Source of the DNA: Chimonanthus salicifolius
Lineage: Eukaryota; Streptophyta; Magnoliopsida; Laurales; Calycanthaceae
Assembly: GCA_013350335.1 (NCBI GenBank)
Contig: CM023540.1
Span: 48,962,552 to 49,026,551, forward strand
Length of the DNA stretch: 64,000 bases
Direction: 5' to 3'
Every line of letters starts with the position of its first letter. The stretch's first letter is position 1. Made by a program: the position numbers and the translations under genes. Positions 1 to 12,885 of this stretch are shown here, piece after piece. The notes below the pieces were generated by a model, which did not search any database, was not told the origin of the DNA, and saw only the letters and a program-made list of their open reading frames with translations.

Positions 1-1833
1 CCCAAGTCCTCAAGCTCAAGTCCAAGGTCCACTCGAGGTCCATGTGCTCATTTATAGATCCAAAACCGAAGTCCACTACCCAGTCACACGCCCAAGCCTT
101 GTCCATTTCCTTATCAATCCACACCATCCAATCTCCTTTCCAATGCAATCTTAACCACTCGTCTTCATCCCTTATCCCTAACCATTCATCTCATGCATCA
201 AAATTAGGTCAAAACCTAGAGCCACCTATCAAATCCAACCCACACATGTATGACATTAGATCTAGGCCATCCAAGCTATCCATCTAGGACCATAACCATC
301 CATACATCATTTCATCATCCATCCATCTAGATCATCCATCACTAATTAAGCCATTAGATTTAGGACAACATTCACAACCATTTTTTTTCTTAATTTTACA
401 AAAATTACCATTTTGCCTCTGGGACTATTCGAAAATACCCAAAAATGAGCAGACTGGTCGACGAGTCGACCATGCCCATGTTCTACTGGTCAAACATGGA
501 GGCCATTCCACCGCTCTTTTTTGGTGGGTCGAGCATTTTTCCAGTAGGTGGTGCAACTTTCCATTTTTCGGGTATTTTCTTGTCTGATTTTTCACAGGAA
601 AACCACAAGGTATTTTTCAGTGCCACAGCTACATCTAAGTAATTTTTACAGATGAAAAATATTAAATTGGAGAGAAACCCTACGAAAAGCCTTAGAAAAA
701 TCAAAACAAGGGTGTTGTTGCAAAGTGTTGAAGTTGCAGTTGCAAAAATCAAATAACAGAGAACAGTTTGAGAAGAAAGGGATTGAAAGTAGAGAGCAGA
801 GACAATGATGGAAAATTCTGATTTTCAAACTAAACCCATGTCAACTATTTATAGGCTTTCTGAGGAAAGGTCATGGGTCACCCCAGCCATTCAAATTTCA
901 GCTAAGAGGTGGAGGGTGGATCTCTGCAGCTAAAAAACCATTTTTTTTTTTTTTAGTTAAAACTAAAAATCCACTTTTATCTTAAAGTTTAGGCATTGAA
1001 AATTGGGTATGTCTAGAGAATTTTCCGACAAAATCCGACACCACAACTACGTTGAGAACGCATTGTTTATTAGGAGGTGGCGAAGTTGGAATTTCATTTT
1101 ATTCTAAAAATACCATCATTTTTACAAAAACTAATATTTTAATTAATGAACGACTTACATTATTCAAAATTTGAAATCCTATTTCAGGTGTTTTAAATAT
1201 CAAAATGGCATTTTAAAGATTCCAAATGCTTTGTTAAAGCACAAATTACCACTGATAGATTTTTGCAAATTTTTGGATCGTGGGGTATTTGAGAAATATG
1301 GGTTTTTAGATAATGCTCGTCTAAAAATCATATTCCAAGAAATCGTTGGAAAAATATGGAAATACCACTGAGTAGTGTACTCAAAGACATATCGCGTGTG
1401 CACTTTTCAAAGTCTTACTACGTCAGTAGAGTGGTCTCGTACACTCCTGTAGTTTTTAAGACACTATTCATGGGTTTTCATGTAAAACAAATGACATTAT
1501 GAGATGAATAAATTTCCCTCCAAACTTCAACGAGCTGGATCACTAAGTAAATGAGTTCTGATCGGTTCAAATTTGATCTTTTCGGAAAGCTCTCTCAGCC
1601 CTCTACAATGCTAACCGATCACAAAGGCGGAGTTCAAAAATTTACTCATTATTCTAATTAAGGGTCGGGTTCTCATAGATTCTTTCATCCTATGAAGATG
1701 ATACCCAAAGAAAAAAAGGAACACCAATCCACTCATAGAAGTCATGTTCTTAAGCCTTTAAAAATGTTAATTTTTTAAACAATTTTTTTCTACATGGGAA
1801 CTACTTTCACTCCATTTGATGGCTCATCAAAAG
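1..1833. other. Decayed repeat DNA, no gene
   Basis: No coding region is supported here; open frames are short and resemble nothing I recognise. Around 449-475 there is a GTCGAC-bearing inverted motif like the palindromes in LTRs elsewhere in the window, and homopolymer T/A tracts occur near 380 and 940. The stretch ends at the left LTR of the copia element. It is probably old LTR-retrotransposon sequence, but no ends were found. Confidence 0.4.
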
Positions 1834-2017
1834 TGTAGAGTTTTGGAAAATGGCTCAAAGTCTCTCTCATTGAAAACATTATTTACAGAATAATACATGC
1901 TTCTTAAAGAGGAAAGAATCAAATAAAATCAATTTATAATCCATTGAATGGAGAAACTAATAATTAATGGAAGGCACAATTGTAGAAAGTCAATCAGGTG
2001 AAGACTTTTTGTTATTA
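1834..2017 (-). repeat. copia 3' LTR
   Basis: About 184 bp matching 23737-23911. It starts TGTAGAG on the plus strand; the other end has decayed from CTAACA to TTATTA. The minus-strand purine tract GCAGGAGAG abuts it at about 2018-2026, as expected for a 3' LTR. Confidence 0.85.
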
Positions 2018-2338
2018 CTCTCCTGCAAACTCGGCAATGTAAAAGGCGACGAGTTTGGGGCTAAGTGTTAGAAGCATTGCTTCAATAAACCCTTGGTGAA
2101 GATATCAACAAGTTGATCTTGGGAGGAGACAAATGAATCTGATGAGAGCCAGCAGTGATATGGTCGCATATAAAATGGTAATCAAGCTCAATGTGTTTAG
2201 TCCGAGTACGGAACACAAGATTCACGGCCATGTATGTTGTACTGAGATCATCACAAAGAAGGACTGTCGGAGAAAATAGAGGAAATCCAAGCTATTGTAA
2301 AAGATGTTGTATCCAGACAGTATTTGCACATGTATATG
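2018..2338 (-). pseudogene. pol: copia RNase H, C-terminal part
   Basis: Minus-strand translation gives the end of Ty1/copia RNase H: a 'STTYMAVNLVFRTRTKHIEL' stretch, then 'DYHFICDHI' and a degenerate 'DQL.DIFTKGL' region. The conserved TKHIELDYHF motif identifies the family. Frame changes and stops make it non-functional. It is separated from the preceding RNase H portion by the MITE at 2347-2545. Confidence 0.85.
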
Positions 2339-2346
2339 CAAGGGCC

Positions 2347-2545
2347 TAGGGCTGAAATCGGGTTTGATCATGTTGGGTTGGATTAACTTAAAAATCTCTC
2401 AACCAACTTGACCCGAATTCAATGCGGGATTCTGACTTCTCAACCCGACCCGACCCTTTGACCCAACTTTCATAACCCGACCGACATGATTTTCGGATCG
2501 GGTCATGTGGGTTCGGGCCAAAACCCGTCCCGAGTTTCACCTCTA
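2347..2545. mobile_element. hAT-type MITE (199 bp)
   Basis: The 8-bp TSD CAAGGGCC is perfect at 2339-2346 and 2546-2553. Ends TAGGGCTGAAATCGGG and, reversed, TAGAGGTGAAACTCGGG form imperfect terminal inverted repeats. An 8-bp TSD with TAGGG-like ends is typical of hAT elements. It is rich in ACCCGACC motifs, codes for nothing, and sits inside the copia RNase H. Confidence 0.88.
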
Positions 2546-2553
2546 CAAGGGCC

Positions 2554-3049
2554 CTATATTCCGCTTCGGCACTAGAGCAACGACTATCTGGACAATAGGC
2601 CCAATCAGCATCGGAATAAGCAGCAAGTAAAATGGGTTGTGTCACACGCATGACACACAAACCACGACCAAGGGAACCCTTGGGGTAACGGAGAATGCAG
2701 TTTGATGGCCTCCAAATGAGATGTACGAGGCTCACGAATGAACTGAGAGGCAATGTGCACTGCATAAGCAATATCTGGCCTTGTGAGAATGAGATATTGA
2801 AGGGTGCCAACAAATAGAGGAGTCACCTCGAGGCCCAAGAAGTAATGGAGAGTGCCAAGATCATTGATTTCAAATACAGAGCCAATCTGCGAGTGAAAGG
2901 CTGAAAAAGCGATGGTGTATTGCCGGTCTAGACTATATCATCAACATAATGAAGTAGAATCATAATACTGGAGTCACTTCGATATATAAACATAGAGCTG
3001 TCAGCCTTGCTTTGAATAAAACCATAGGAGAAGAGGAAAGAACTGAACC
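2554..3049 (-). pseudogene. pol: copia reverse transcriptase C-terminal half and RNase H start
   Basis: Minus-strand reading shows 'RFSSFLFSYGFIQSKADSSM', then 'FIYRSDSSIMILLHYVDDIV' with the catalytic YVDD box near 2940, later 'LTRPDIAYAVHIASQFIREP' and 'AYSDADWAYCPDSR', all Ty1/copia hallmarks. Several frameshifts are present. The coding sequence is cut at 3049 by the hAT insertion and resumes at 18877, where the missing first half of the same reverse transcriptase lies. Confidence 0.92.
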
Positions 3050-3603
3050 GTTGAATCCAATGTTATCAGAACCGGACCGTCTATGAACTGTCTCGCAGGA
3101 AGGCTGGGTTTAATAAGGTTCAACCTGTGGTCAAACTCGGTCAAAATCATGTCCATTGGTATAAAATTATTAACAATAACAAAGATTCATAAAAATGTTC
3201 TTGTTCTCACAAAAAAATTATAAATATAAAAATCTAATAATCCAACATCCATTTTCCAATATAATTGTTCATAACAATAAAAGTGTTTCATAATCTATGA
3301 TCTAACAATCTAATCCAACAGTCCAATATTCATCCTACAATAATACCATGAAAATAAAAAGTTTCATGATCTAAAATATCATTAACAACCCATTACTAAT
3401 TAATGTAAAAACAATTCAATAACGCAGTGTTAGTTAATGTCTAAAAAACTATTTAACTTCCAAAGTCATCATGATCTCCAAAAGAACCAACATCTTCATA
3501 TTCATTTTGATCATGTAAAGAAACCAAGTTTTCTGTTTCATCTCCAGCATTCCTCTCCTTCAAATTTCCTGAAATTGAAGAAAATGCATGTGTGAGAATA
3601 TGC

Positions 3604-3800
3604 AACTACATATTACATAATTTAAATTCAAATAATATTATATAAAAAATGGGTTCTTTCATTCTCTTCCATATTTGTAGTTCCTCCTCGTGTAATACAG
3701 GTGGTTCTGACTCAACTATCCAATCTTCTAGTACGACAATATCTTCTAAAGATATTGGATCAAAACATATCTTTTTTTTTTTTTGAACTTCTATCAAAAT
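3604..3800 (-). pseudogene. hAT transposase C-terminal tail
   Basis: Minus-strand translation includes 'DPISLEDIVVLEDWIVESEP' followed by 'PVLHEEELQIW', which resembles the acidic C-terminal tail of plant BED/hAT transposases. It is the continuation of the transposase at 12886-14910, from which it was separated by the SIRE-type LTR. The stretch 3073-3600 is AT-rich subterminal DNA of the transposon with no coding signal. Confidence 0.7.
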
Positions 3801-4746
3801 AAAAATATCAGACTAATATCTATTGAAATTTTGATACCTTCGTCAAAGAATAAAGATGAACATAAAATAATTTTAAACACTTCTTAGTTATTACCTTTCT
3901 AATAAGCGCAAGTTATAATGGACATGAAAGTTCCCTTTACACGGTGCTAGGACATCATGATTGACCCTAGACGGGGGTGAATAGATCAATCCCATTTTTA
4001 ATGGTGTTTACAAATTTCTCGATTATTTAAAGTGTAGCGGAATATTCATCGAGAGATTTGTTTAGTGTGACAATTGTATTAACCAATTACACTAAGATTA
4101 TGACCCTTTACTTATTTTTGATTATCGATGCTTGTGCACAATGTGTAGAACAAGATAATCAATATGCAAAGTGATGTGTGTTAAGAAGAGTACTTAAATG
4201 CGAAAGACAAACACACATAGATCAAACACCACAAGATCATTTTAAAGTGATTCAGTTAGCCAACCTACATTCACTGTTAGGACTCGCTAAACCTTGAGCT
4301 ATCTCCAAAATCCACTAAGTGGGGACTTACACCCTCACAATTAGAGTAGGAATTTCACCTCACTCAACCGGCTGGAATTTCACCCACCACTGTCGAATAA
4401 GAATTCCACCTATCCATTTGGTTGGGAATTCGACCCACCACTATGCCGGAGACGACGCTCTAGATTTTTTATAGTGGTCCCGGAACCAAGCTTCCTTAAT
4501 CCACTTTCGGAACAATAGTTTTAAAATAAAATTTAAAACGAATAAGCACTTGCCTTTGTAGCTCTTTCACTTGATGTGTACATCTTCAAGATCCCACCCA
4601 TGTATGCCGACGCTTCTCCTCGTAGCCGTCGTTTAACAATCACAGTCCAGGGTGTCAAGGAAACAGGTTTTACCAAAGGTTTCCTAGTTTATGGTTCTCT
4701 CTTTCTCACTTTCAAACTCAATCCTTAGATTGGTTGTTTATGAGTT

Positions 4747-4756
<10 letters not shown>

Positions 4757-4781
<25 letters not shown>
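4757..4781 (+). repeat. (CT)n microsatellite
   Basis: An uninterrupted CT run within the SIRE-type LTR. Shorter CT runs occur in the gypsy-like LTRs near 6515-6530 and 7741-7771. Confidence 0.95.
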
Positions 4782-4976
4782 ACAACTCAATTCATTTGAT
4801 TGGTTGTATTTGATTCCCCTAGTGTAAGCACGAGAGAGTGAGTGATCCTTCTATTGGCCCTTCTTTAAGCTCACTGGTGAAGATGAGGGTCCAACTGATC
4901 CTTCATCAGGATACCAACTGGTTGCATAAAGATTGATTCATATAGCAAAGGCAACCAGTTCTAGTAACGGCAATGT

Positions 4977-5490
4977 TGCGACAAGTCGGTTTCACTAAGG
5001 GGTCAGTGACTAGAAATGATACCATTACAATCCCGACCGTTGTGCATTAAGTGCACTCCTACAGTAATATTCTTTCGCGGTCGACATGTCGTTGTCGCAG
5101 ATGGGTTGACACTTATGGTACCGAGAAGTCGGTCGATACGAGAGACTCGTTCTGGTGCAAAACATGCTTTACCTAGGGGTTGGTCCTAATACTCTCGATC
5201 GGTCTTTCATTGCCGATATGCCTGTTTCTTCTAGAGTCCACATGAGTTCAAGGATTCCATAACTCAAGATCTTGATCGAAGGAGTCGTTGACCACGAGGG
5301 ATCATTTTAGACTTTCACCGAGGGGTCTGTGCATACGAGACTCTCAGTCAGAGGCATACCCAACTGACAGTTCAATGTTCCAGAACCTATGTCAACCTGG
5401 TCCGACTAGTCCTTTGACCACGATGAGTCTATCCTGTCACTACCGAGGGGTCAGTGAGAACGACTAGTCAAGCTGACAGTGAAACCAAAT
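4977..5490. repeat. Palindrome-rich array in SIRE-type LTR
   Basis: Recurrent short motifs of the type CACTGAGGGGTCAGTG, GGTCAGTGA and CGACTAGTC, often pairing with each other, are scattered over about 500 bp. It occupies roughly the same part of the LTR as the CGATTGATCG array of the copy at 39701 and the GAGGCCTC array of the copy at 57238, though the sequences differ. Confidence 0.6.
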
Positions 5491-7326
5491 ACATATTTCC
5501 AAGTTGGGTTCCGATTCACTGTCAAGCTCCCTCACTAGGCTTCATATGATTTAACCAGTTGTTTTTCTAAGCCTAGGGATAGTCCTCTCTAAGGTGCGCG
5601 TACCACCTAAAGTCATCTATAGTCATAATACCTGTTTTGTGATTGCCATAACGACGAGCTTTAATCCGGTGGAGCATGATCTTTTTTCTTGTTCATCTTG
5701 GATCTTCAAGCTTCCAGCAAGTGCTTCTTTTCGAGTCATGGAATTGACAAACTGTAGCACCCCGAATTTTCTTTAGACTATAAATATATTGAATTGGTTC
5801 ATTTGAATTGTGAATTAAATGAATTTGAGATTAAATGGTTGAAATGGATATTAGATGGGCAAGGAAATGGGTCAATTACCTAATTAAGACCCAATGGGTA
5901 ATGGATGAGCTTGATTTTAAAGTAATTGGGTAAGTTTAAAGTAAATGGGTCAATTACCCAATTAAGACCGAATGGATTATAGATGAACTTAATTTTAAAG
6001 TAATTGGGTAAGTTTATTTAAATTATTTGAATTGGATAATTAATGAATTTAATACATTAAAGTCCACTTCATCAAGTGAGGTAGCATGTGAATTGATGTG
6101 GCATTGCCATGTGGCATGCATGTCATCACATGGAAGCCAACTAAGCAATGTGCCACATCATCAAGTGACATGGCCAAGATGGGACCCAAGTGCCATGTGG
6201 TGACCAAGTCACCACATGCATGGCCGGCCATGTCATGGTTGACTTGGTAAACCACTAGTGAGTTCAATTGAGTTAAGGTGTTGTTAGGTTGAGAAGATGA
6301 GGAGTTTCCATCTCAAGGGGACTCGTTGGAAGTCAGAGAGGTTTCTTGCTTTAAGCCAAGGGTCTCCTTGGTTAAACCAAGGCCACATTGGTTAGACAAA
6401 CCTTAATGAGGGACAGTGAAGGGTCTAAGGTGGTTATACAAAAAGACACAAACCAGAGGGCACTCCACACCTCTTAGCCGACTCCTCCTCTTGCACACAA
6501 GAGTTTCCCTCCTCTCCTCTCCTCTCTCTCTGTAATATCCCCGATTTACAGTATATCAATATTTACGAAAATTGCCATTGAAATGGTGAATTAAAAGGAT
6601 ATGGCCTTAGATGGGTAAATTGTGGGGTCCATTGTTCAATTAAGACCCAAAGGTTATGGAATGGTTGTTTGTAGAGTAAATGGGTAAGTTACAATTATTT
6701 GGGCCATGGTGACTATTTGGGTCAAAATGGCCAATTGGGACCCAATGGGTCGTGGTTGACTAGGTTGACCATTAGGTGAGCTCAAGCCTAATTGGGTTAA
6801 GTTGATTAAATGATTGAGTTTAGATTGAGTTGAATTAAAGGATTGAGTTTGGATTGAGTTGAAATAAATGATGGAGTTTGGTTAAGTTAAATTAAATGAA
6901 TGGGTTGAGTTGAGGGAGTTAAGTTAATTTTAAGTAAGTGAAGTGTGTGAATGAGAGTGGAGTGTTTTGATTTCAAGTTCCAAACAAAGAAACACGTTGG
7001 ATGCATGGAGAGGTCATCTCATGCATGAAATCCCTAGATATGTAATGAATGGGGTGGCGGTTTTATGGAGTTACAAATGGTGAGTGCTTGTGTTTCAAAT
7101 CAAACCCTTTTTACACGTTGGAATTGCATGGAGGTTTTATGCAATGCATGAGGATAAAAGGGGAGGTTACACCAAGATTTCAAGTGCACCACACGTTGGT
7201 TGCGTGGGACGTTTTCCCCATGCATGAAACTCCCATATGGTCAAGTAAATGGAGGTGGCGGTTATGGGATTTACTTAGGTGACAAGTTTATTTTAATTTC
7301 AAACATGACCGTTGGTTACCATGGGA

Positions 7327-7643
7327 GTTTCATCTCAAGGATGAAACCCCCAAGATGGAAGATGAGTAGGCTTGTGGAGTTACACAAGGTCAACCAAAAG
7401 CTAGCCGTTGGATACCTTGGGAGTTTCATCTCAAGGATGAAACCCCAAGGGAGGCATTAAGCAAATGGGAGTTACAAAATGGTTTCACACATGGAGGAAG
7501 GATATTCTTAGGCTACATGTTGGATGCCTTGGGAGTTTCATCTCAAAGGTGAAACCCCCACATGGAGAAGTGATGAGGTAGGTTGCATCTAGGGCAGCTC
7601 AAGAGGTAAAAACTATTGGAGGGTTTCATCTCAAGGATGAAAC
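7327..7643 (+). repeat. Four GTTTCATC/GATGAAAC hairpins
   Basis: The unit GTTTCATC-TCAAG-GATGAAAC (or a near match) occurs at 7327-7347, 7423-7443, 7534-7554 and 7623-7643, each an 8-bp stem with a 5-nt loop. Spacing is 90-111 bp and the flanking CCCC/GGGG extends the stems. They lie in the presumed leader part of the LTR, upstream of the predicted donor. X1 and X3 carry only weak traces near 6307 and 20041. Confidence 0.85.
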
Positions 7644-8138
7644 CCCCAAAAGAAATAAGTAATGGAAATGAATGGGAGGGGAGTTACATGTGGTGCCAAC
7701 CTTAAGCTGAAGTTGGTTAACCAAAGATAGAATTTTATCTCCATTCACTCTCACTCTCTCTCTCTCTCTCTCCTCCTTGGCCGTTCTCCATCTCTCAAGA
7801 CCAAAGGCATTGGCTGATTGTCTCTCATACCAATCAATCCTTGGCCGATCCTTCCACCAAGACAAAATACACATAGAGCAAAGGAGTTTGGCATCAAGGT
7901 TATCACTCTCATCCAAGGCCAAAATTCTATCTTTCTCTCTCAAATCAATACTTTGGCTAAATCATTTCAAGGAGTCTTCAAGCAAGATCAGTCTCGGCTA
8001 AAGGAGAAGGAAGGAGGGACTAAGAAAGGAATGGAAGAGCAAACCAGAGTAAAGATCAAGAAGTAGTCAAAGAACCGAAGGAGTCGCGGTATTGGTAAGT
8101 GCACTATGAACCCTTGTTAAATAAGTTGGTCAAGGGAA

Positions 8139-9195
8139 TATAATCCGGCCATTGTATGGCCGAATCTATCAAGGGTTTAGATCATGGATTATGCTGTTTA
8201 AAAAGGGTAAAACATGGATCATAGGATTCGGCCACTTTGGATGGCCGAACCCCATGAAAGGATTTAGTAATTTTTATGGTTTTTGAGAGATAAAAACCAT
8301 ACCATATAGTGAAAGTTTTAAAGGGTTTTGGATGGAGATAGTTCAATATTTTGGGTCGGCCATTGGATGGCTGAACCGTATGGTTATTATGGCTAAAGTG
8401 TTGAGCCTAAATTATATATGAATGATGGAATGATTGAGTCAAGAGAACCACATGGCCGAACTCCATGGACTATTTTTATGGTTATGTGGAGTAAGAACAT
8501 GGTTGGAGATTTTGAATGATTATATGCTTTTGATTTAAGAATCACTCATGTTTATGGACTTAGTATAGGTAAATAATTAGCCACCATAGATGATGGAAAG
8601 AGGGACAAAAATCAGTATGGTGAGGTTCGGCCATGTAGCATGGCCAAACCCCACTAATGGTCATTTGGTGGACTTAGTTGTTAACATATAATGTAATTGG
8701 GTAAAATCAAAATGAAGATGTATGTATGAAAGATTTAAAGGACCAAAAATTAAGTGGTGAGGTTCGGCCATGTTGTATGGCCGAACCCCACTAAGGTGGA
8801 TTGGATATTGACTTTGGTTTTTAAGAAAAATTAAACAAAGAGTTATGCTAGTGGCAAGATGGTAAATATGAATAAAATGATCAAAGGAAAGAAGGGTCAA
8901 AATCAAAGAGGTAAGGTTCGGCCATGTTGTATGGCCGAACCCTACCAAAGTATGGTTGCAGTTAAGATGTTTAATAAGTTATTTGAATGGTGTGTTTGGG
9001 CTTAAGAATCCAAATGAGGGATTAAAACAAAATTAAGTGAGGTTCGGCCATGGTGTATAGCCGAACCCCACAAGGTTGCATTTGGTGGATTGGGGTTTGT
9101 ATATAAGTTAATTGTATGGTTTTGGTTAAATAAAAAGAGAGACCAAAATTTAAGTGGGTGAGGTTCAGCCATAGGGTATGGCCGAACCCCACAAA
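8139..9195 (+). repeat. GGTTCGGCCAT...ATGGCCGAACC hairpin array
   Basis: At least eight inverted motifs (near 8139, 8229, 8355, 8630, 8760, 8915, 9042 and 9170) pair TTCGGCCAT with ATGGCCGAA across a 3-6 nt loop, spaced about 90-270 bp. X1 has one such unit (about 10549) and X3 two or three (20660, 21530, 21590), so the unit is ancestral but amplified here. Confidence 0.88.
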
Positions 9196-10857
9196 GTGGT
9201 TTTGGGACTTAGACTTAGTTGGAAATTAAATGGACATGTATTTGACTTGCTGTTATATAAACAAGGTAACGGGTCTTCTTGAACGAGTACAAGTCGTGAA
9301 TGGGTGACAGTTTAAAAGAGCGGTCAATCTAAGTGAACATTGAGTAGGTTTCCTACCTCTTTGTGACCACATATTATACTTGCTATTTTATGTTGATTTT
9401 GATGAGTTATTTGTGTTAAAGTATTATGTTTCAAAGAGGTTTTGAATGCTAAGATTCTATTACATATAGCATGTACTCATTGACATCTCATGCATGGCAT
9501 GGGGTGATGGTTATGGAAACCGGAGGCCACACTCTGTCGGGGCGTCTGAAAGACCACTGTGGGATCCTTGATGGTGAGAATCCCATCAAAAGGTACCTTG
9601 ATGATCAGAATCTCATCAAGAGGAAGCCGGAGGCCACACTCCGTCGGGGCGTCCGAAAGACCATTGTGGGGTACCTTGGTGATGGCTATGTATATTTGTG
9701 ATGGGTGGGACTCATTACATTTGCATACATACATAGCATTGTTTTGTAAGTTTTTGATGATCATGTATTATTATGTTATATGCATGTTTTTATACTAACC
9801 TTATGGTAGCCCTAATCGGAAGACCTACTGGGCGCATTGATCTAACGTCTTATCTCTATCCTTAGTGGATGACGCAGGAAAGGGGAAGAACAAGGATTGT
9901 GAAGGAAACCAAGCATAGGAGCTTCGGCTTTTGAATGGACTTTAATTTATGGATTGATTTATGGACTTTTTATTTGGACAATGTAATTTGATAGTTAGAT
10001 GATGTTGGCATGAAATAATTTAGTTAACTAGCTATGGTTTGGTATGTTTTGGATGGTTTGGAATGAATCTTTAGTCTAAAGTTATTTTAGTAATTTTGGA
10101 GAATATGATTATGTACTTTACTATCTAAAAATATAAAATGGAGTAGTCTTAGGATCTATTATAACCCGCAGTTAGATTAAAATTAAGTTTATTCTGCAAG
10201 TCTTATTTGTACCATGTGTGGATCGGTTCTTATGGACTTAGTTCATACGCACATGGGCTTGGCCAGTTAAGGGTCGGACTTTAGAAGTCCGAACTTAACT
10301 CGCGTCATGACACTCCGCTCTGATCACTAGTTTATTATTATTTTAGAGTGAAAAGGGCGGGGTGTTACACTCTCTCCCACCTCTACGTCTATACTTGGAG
10401 ACTTTGAAAAGCAAGGAAGGAAGAAGAAGGATTAAGGAAGAAGAAGGATTAAGGAAGAAGAGACAGATTAAAAAGAAAAGAAGGAGACGGAAAGAAGGTA
10501 TGTTTAAGGATTAACAAACATAGGAATGAATCCAAGGAAACCATAGGTTTGGCCATGGTATGGCCGAACCCATGGGTTCCATGATTGGTTGGAATGGATG
10601 GCCAAATTGTTATAAGGCCATGAAGTTCGAAATCCATCCAAGAAATGGTAATGGGTTGATACAATCATAAGGAGATATTCAAATCCATGGTATAATACTA
10701 AGAACTGAATGAATTATGGAAAAGACCCTAGCCTTGGCTAGAGGATAAGTTATTAAATGAAGTATGGCAGATGAAATCCAAGTTTAAATAATGATAATAA
10801 TGAATTTTATGGAGAAGAGCTGTACAAGATATGCAGACATAGAGGACTGACAAAAAG

Positions 10858-11436
10858 TTAGTCGACTGAATCTCAAGATTCAGTCGACTAAAAGTGTGTT
10901 GGTCGAGCACACAAGGGATATCTGGATGTTTCAGTCGACTGGATCTTATGATTCAGTAGACTGAAAGTACACTGGCTAAATACAGATGGGGTCTATTGGT
11001 ATTTCAGTCGCCTGAATCTTTGATTCAGTCGACTGAACGTATACGTACCAAACAAGTAAGTGATCTGGTATGTTTCAGCCGACTGAAACCTACCAAACAC
11101 GTAAATGATTTGTTGGTAGTTCAGCAGACTGAGTCTTTGATTCAGTCGACTGAACTTTTACTGGACGAGCACACAAATAATCTAATCCAAAGTCAGTTGA
11201 TTGAATCTGTGATTTAGTCGACTGAATGTGTACTGGCCAAGAACACATAGGATTTAACCCAAAGTGAGACGACTGAATCATAGATTCAGTCAACTGAAAG
11301 TTTACGGGTCAAGTTTATGCAGTAAATATTTGTGTTTTCAGCTAACTGAATTTATAATTAGTTGATTGAAAGTTTGCAAGTAAGAGAGCAGATGGTATCT
11401 AGGTGTGATTCAGTTGACTGAATCACGACTGAATTA
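10858..11436 (+). repeat. TTCAGTCGACTGAA palindrome array
   Basis: A 14-bp self-complementary motif and point variants recur throughout about 580 bp of X1, roughly every 25-50 bp and often in pairs (for example near 10867-10890, 11000-11035, 11140-11153, 11410-11435). It holds the position that CCGCGG-type and GGCC-type arrays occupy in sister LTRs. Apparent small ORFs here on both strands are artefacts of the repeat. Confidence 0.9.
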
Positions 11437-12885
11437 AAAAGTTTAATTTTTGGATGATTTTCCAGATGCCTCTGTCTATCTGGTAGAATGTAAGGAGTGA
11501 TGAAATTTAAATGGAAAAACAAATTAATTTATGTGATTGAATTTGTTAAGGTAAAAAGATTCGGAAAGGGGTTGTGATTCGTTTCACGCAATCGTAAACA
11601 TTATCTTCACAAGACATCGATGATAGTGTACTAACATTGGTAGGATTCCTACCTTATTGAGAACATAATGGAGTAGATATGCTACTGGTTTTTACTTCAA
11701 ATATAATGATTACTTTGATTATACAAATTGTGTATGTTTATAAACTGATTTTCAAATGATGTGATATGTTTTAAATGAAATGGCATACTTGCATACATTT
11801 CCTCATGCATGGCATGGGAGGGAACATATATGGCAGCAAGCCAAGTTCTGAGCTGTCCGGACATGGCTTGGGCTTGAGACTAGCTTGTATGAAGCTATGT
11901 GAACTGTTGAGATTTGGCCTTGTCTGGATTGATAGAAATAGGTACGGCGTAATTTGGGCCAAAGAGCTTCTAGGAAGGTCCCAAAACCCTGCGCAGAGGG
12001 AAGAGTCCACACTCCACCGATAGTCTCAGTTGTTAATTTGTGAATGGGTATACAGTGACCTTGGTGGTTGCTGCCACAAAACTACTGCGGACGTAATTGG
12101 CCAAGTAAACCTTGATATGACGATTTATCAAGGAAACCATTGATATTGATTTATGATGTGATTGGATATGGAATTTGGGTGAGAGATCATTTGGCATTGA
12201 CACCCATGACATGACACATATACTAGTATGATTATGATATGAACATCATGCACTGTTTTTAGTACTTATAAGTTGTTTACAAATATGACATGATATATAT
12301 ACAGTTGATTTATATTGTTCCAATGTGTACCATAACTCTACATTGGAATACCTACTGGGCATGTTGACTAATGCCATACTTCTACCCTATAGATGATGAA
12401 ACAGGGAATTGTAACGAAAAACACGATGGACTAGAAGGGAGCCAAGCATAGGAGCTTGGAAGGATTGTGTTAAATTATTTAGTTTTAATTTCAATGATGT
12501 ATTGGGAGAACTATATTTTGGATTGTCATAACTTAGATTTATTTGTTATGGTTTGATAATATTTAAGTTTCATTTTAAGTATATGGTGATTGATTTTCCT
12601 TGCCTTATAATGACATGTATATGAATAGTATCTTATTCATATAACTAATTCCGCAAGTATTCAGAAAGGCATGTGAAAGGTTTTAGTGGATTTAATCCAC
12701 GCACTACGTAATGGTGGCCTAGTTAAGGGTCGGATTTTGGAAACTCGGACTTGACTCGCGTCTTGAAAACCCCCTCTCTCTCTCATTCTTTTAAAAAAAT
12801 AATACTCTGATTTTATGAAGGTGAGAAAGGGCGGGGCGTTACACAAACATAGGGACTTGGCCTAAGCCGAGGCACTAACAGGACG

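Larger units (their letters stand above)
6531..10369 (+). mobile_element. Gypsy-like long solo LTR X2 (innermost)
   Basis: 3839 bp, starts TGTAATATCCCCG, ends GGGCGGGGTGTTACA, with perfect TSDs CTCTC (6526-6530 and 10370-10374) in the CT tract of X1. It is noncoding, with pyrimidine-rich leader DNA, a predicted donor GGTAAGT (GT at 8095), a palindrome array, and an acceptor CTTAG (AG at 9864-9865) followed by a conserved block with GGAGCTTCGG-like sequence shared with the other family members. It is the youngest layer of the nest by position. Confidence 0.9.
5753..12843 (+). mobile_element. Gypsy-like long solo LTR X1, interrupted
   Basis: It starts TGTAGCACCCCG and ends GGGCGGGGCGTTACA, with perfect 5-bp TSDs CAAAC (5748-5752, 12844-12848). 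Net length is about 3.25 kb after removing the nested copy at 6531-10369. There is no coding sequence. Predicted donor GGTATG (GT at 10498) and acceptor (AG at 12391-12392) bracket its palindrome array. It belongs to one family with 6531-10369, 19488-22899, 38237-41864 and 60227-63373. The Ty3/gypsy (Del/Tekay-like) label is inferred from the TGTAAYAYCCC end and long LTR. Confidence 0.9.
3925..12880 (-). mobile_element. SIRE/Maximus-type solo LTR, interrupted
   Basis: On the minus strand it starts TGTTAGTGCC at 12880 and ends in ...ACTTTCA at 3925. TSDs are GGACA (3920-3924) and GGACG (12881-12885), one mismatch. Removing it restores hAT transposase codons 'VYVHYNLRLLER'. About 1.86 kb is the LTR itself; the rest is the gypsy-like LTR at 5753-12843. 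Related copies lie at 39701-41416 and 57238-58717; the latter has an adjacent SIRE-style polypurine tract, which gives the lineage. No internal region or second LTR is present. Confidence 0.88.

Noticed and set aside
10996..11293. Overlapping open frames on both strands with a repeated 'SLIQSTE' / 'ESMIQS' pattern
   Set aside because: They are translations of the TTCAGTCGACTGAA array; a palindrome repeat produces mirrored frames on both strands. No start context or homology.
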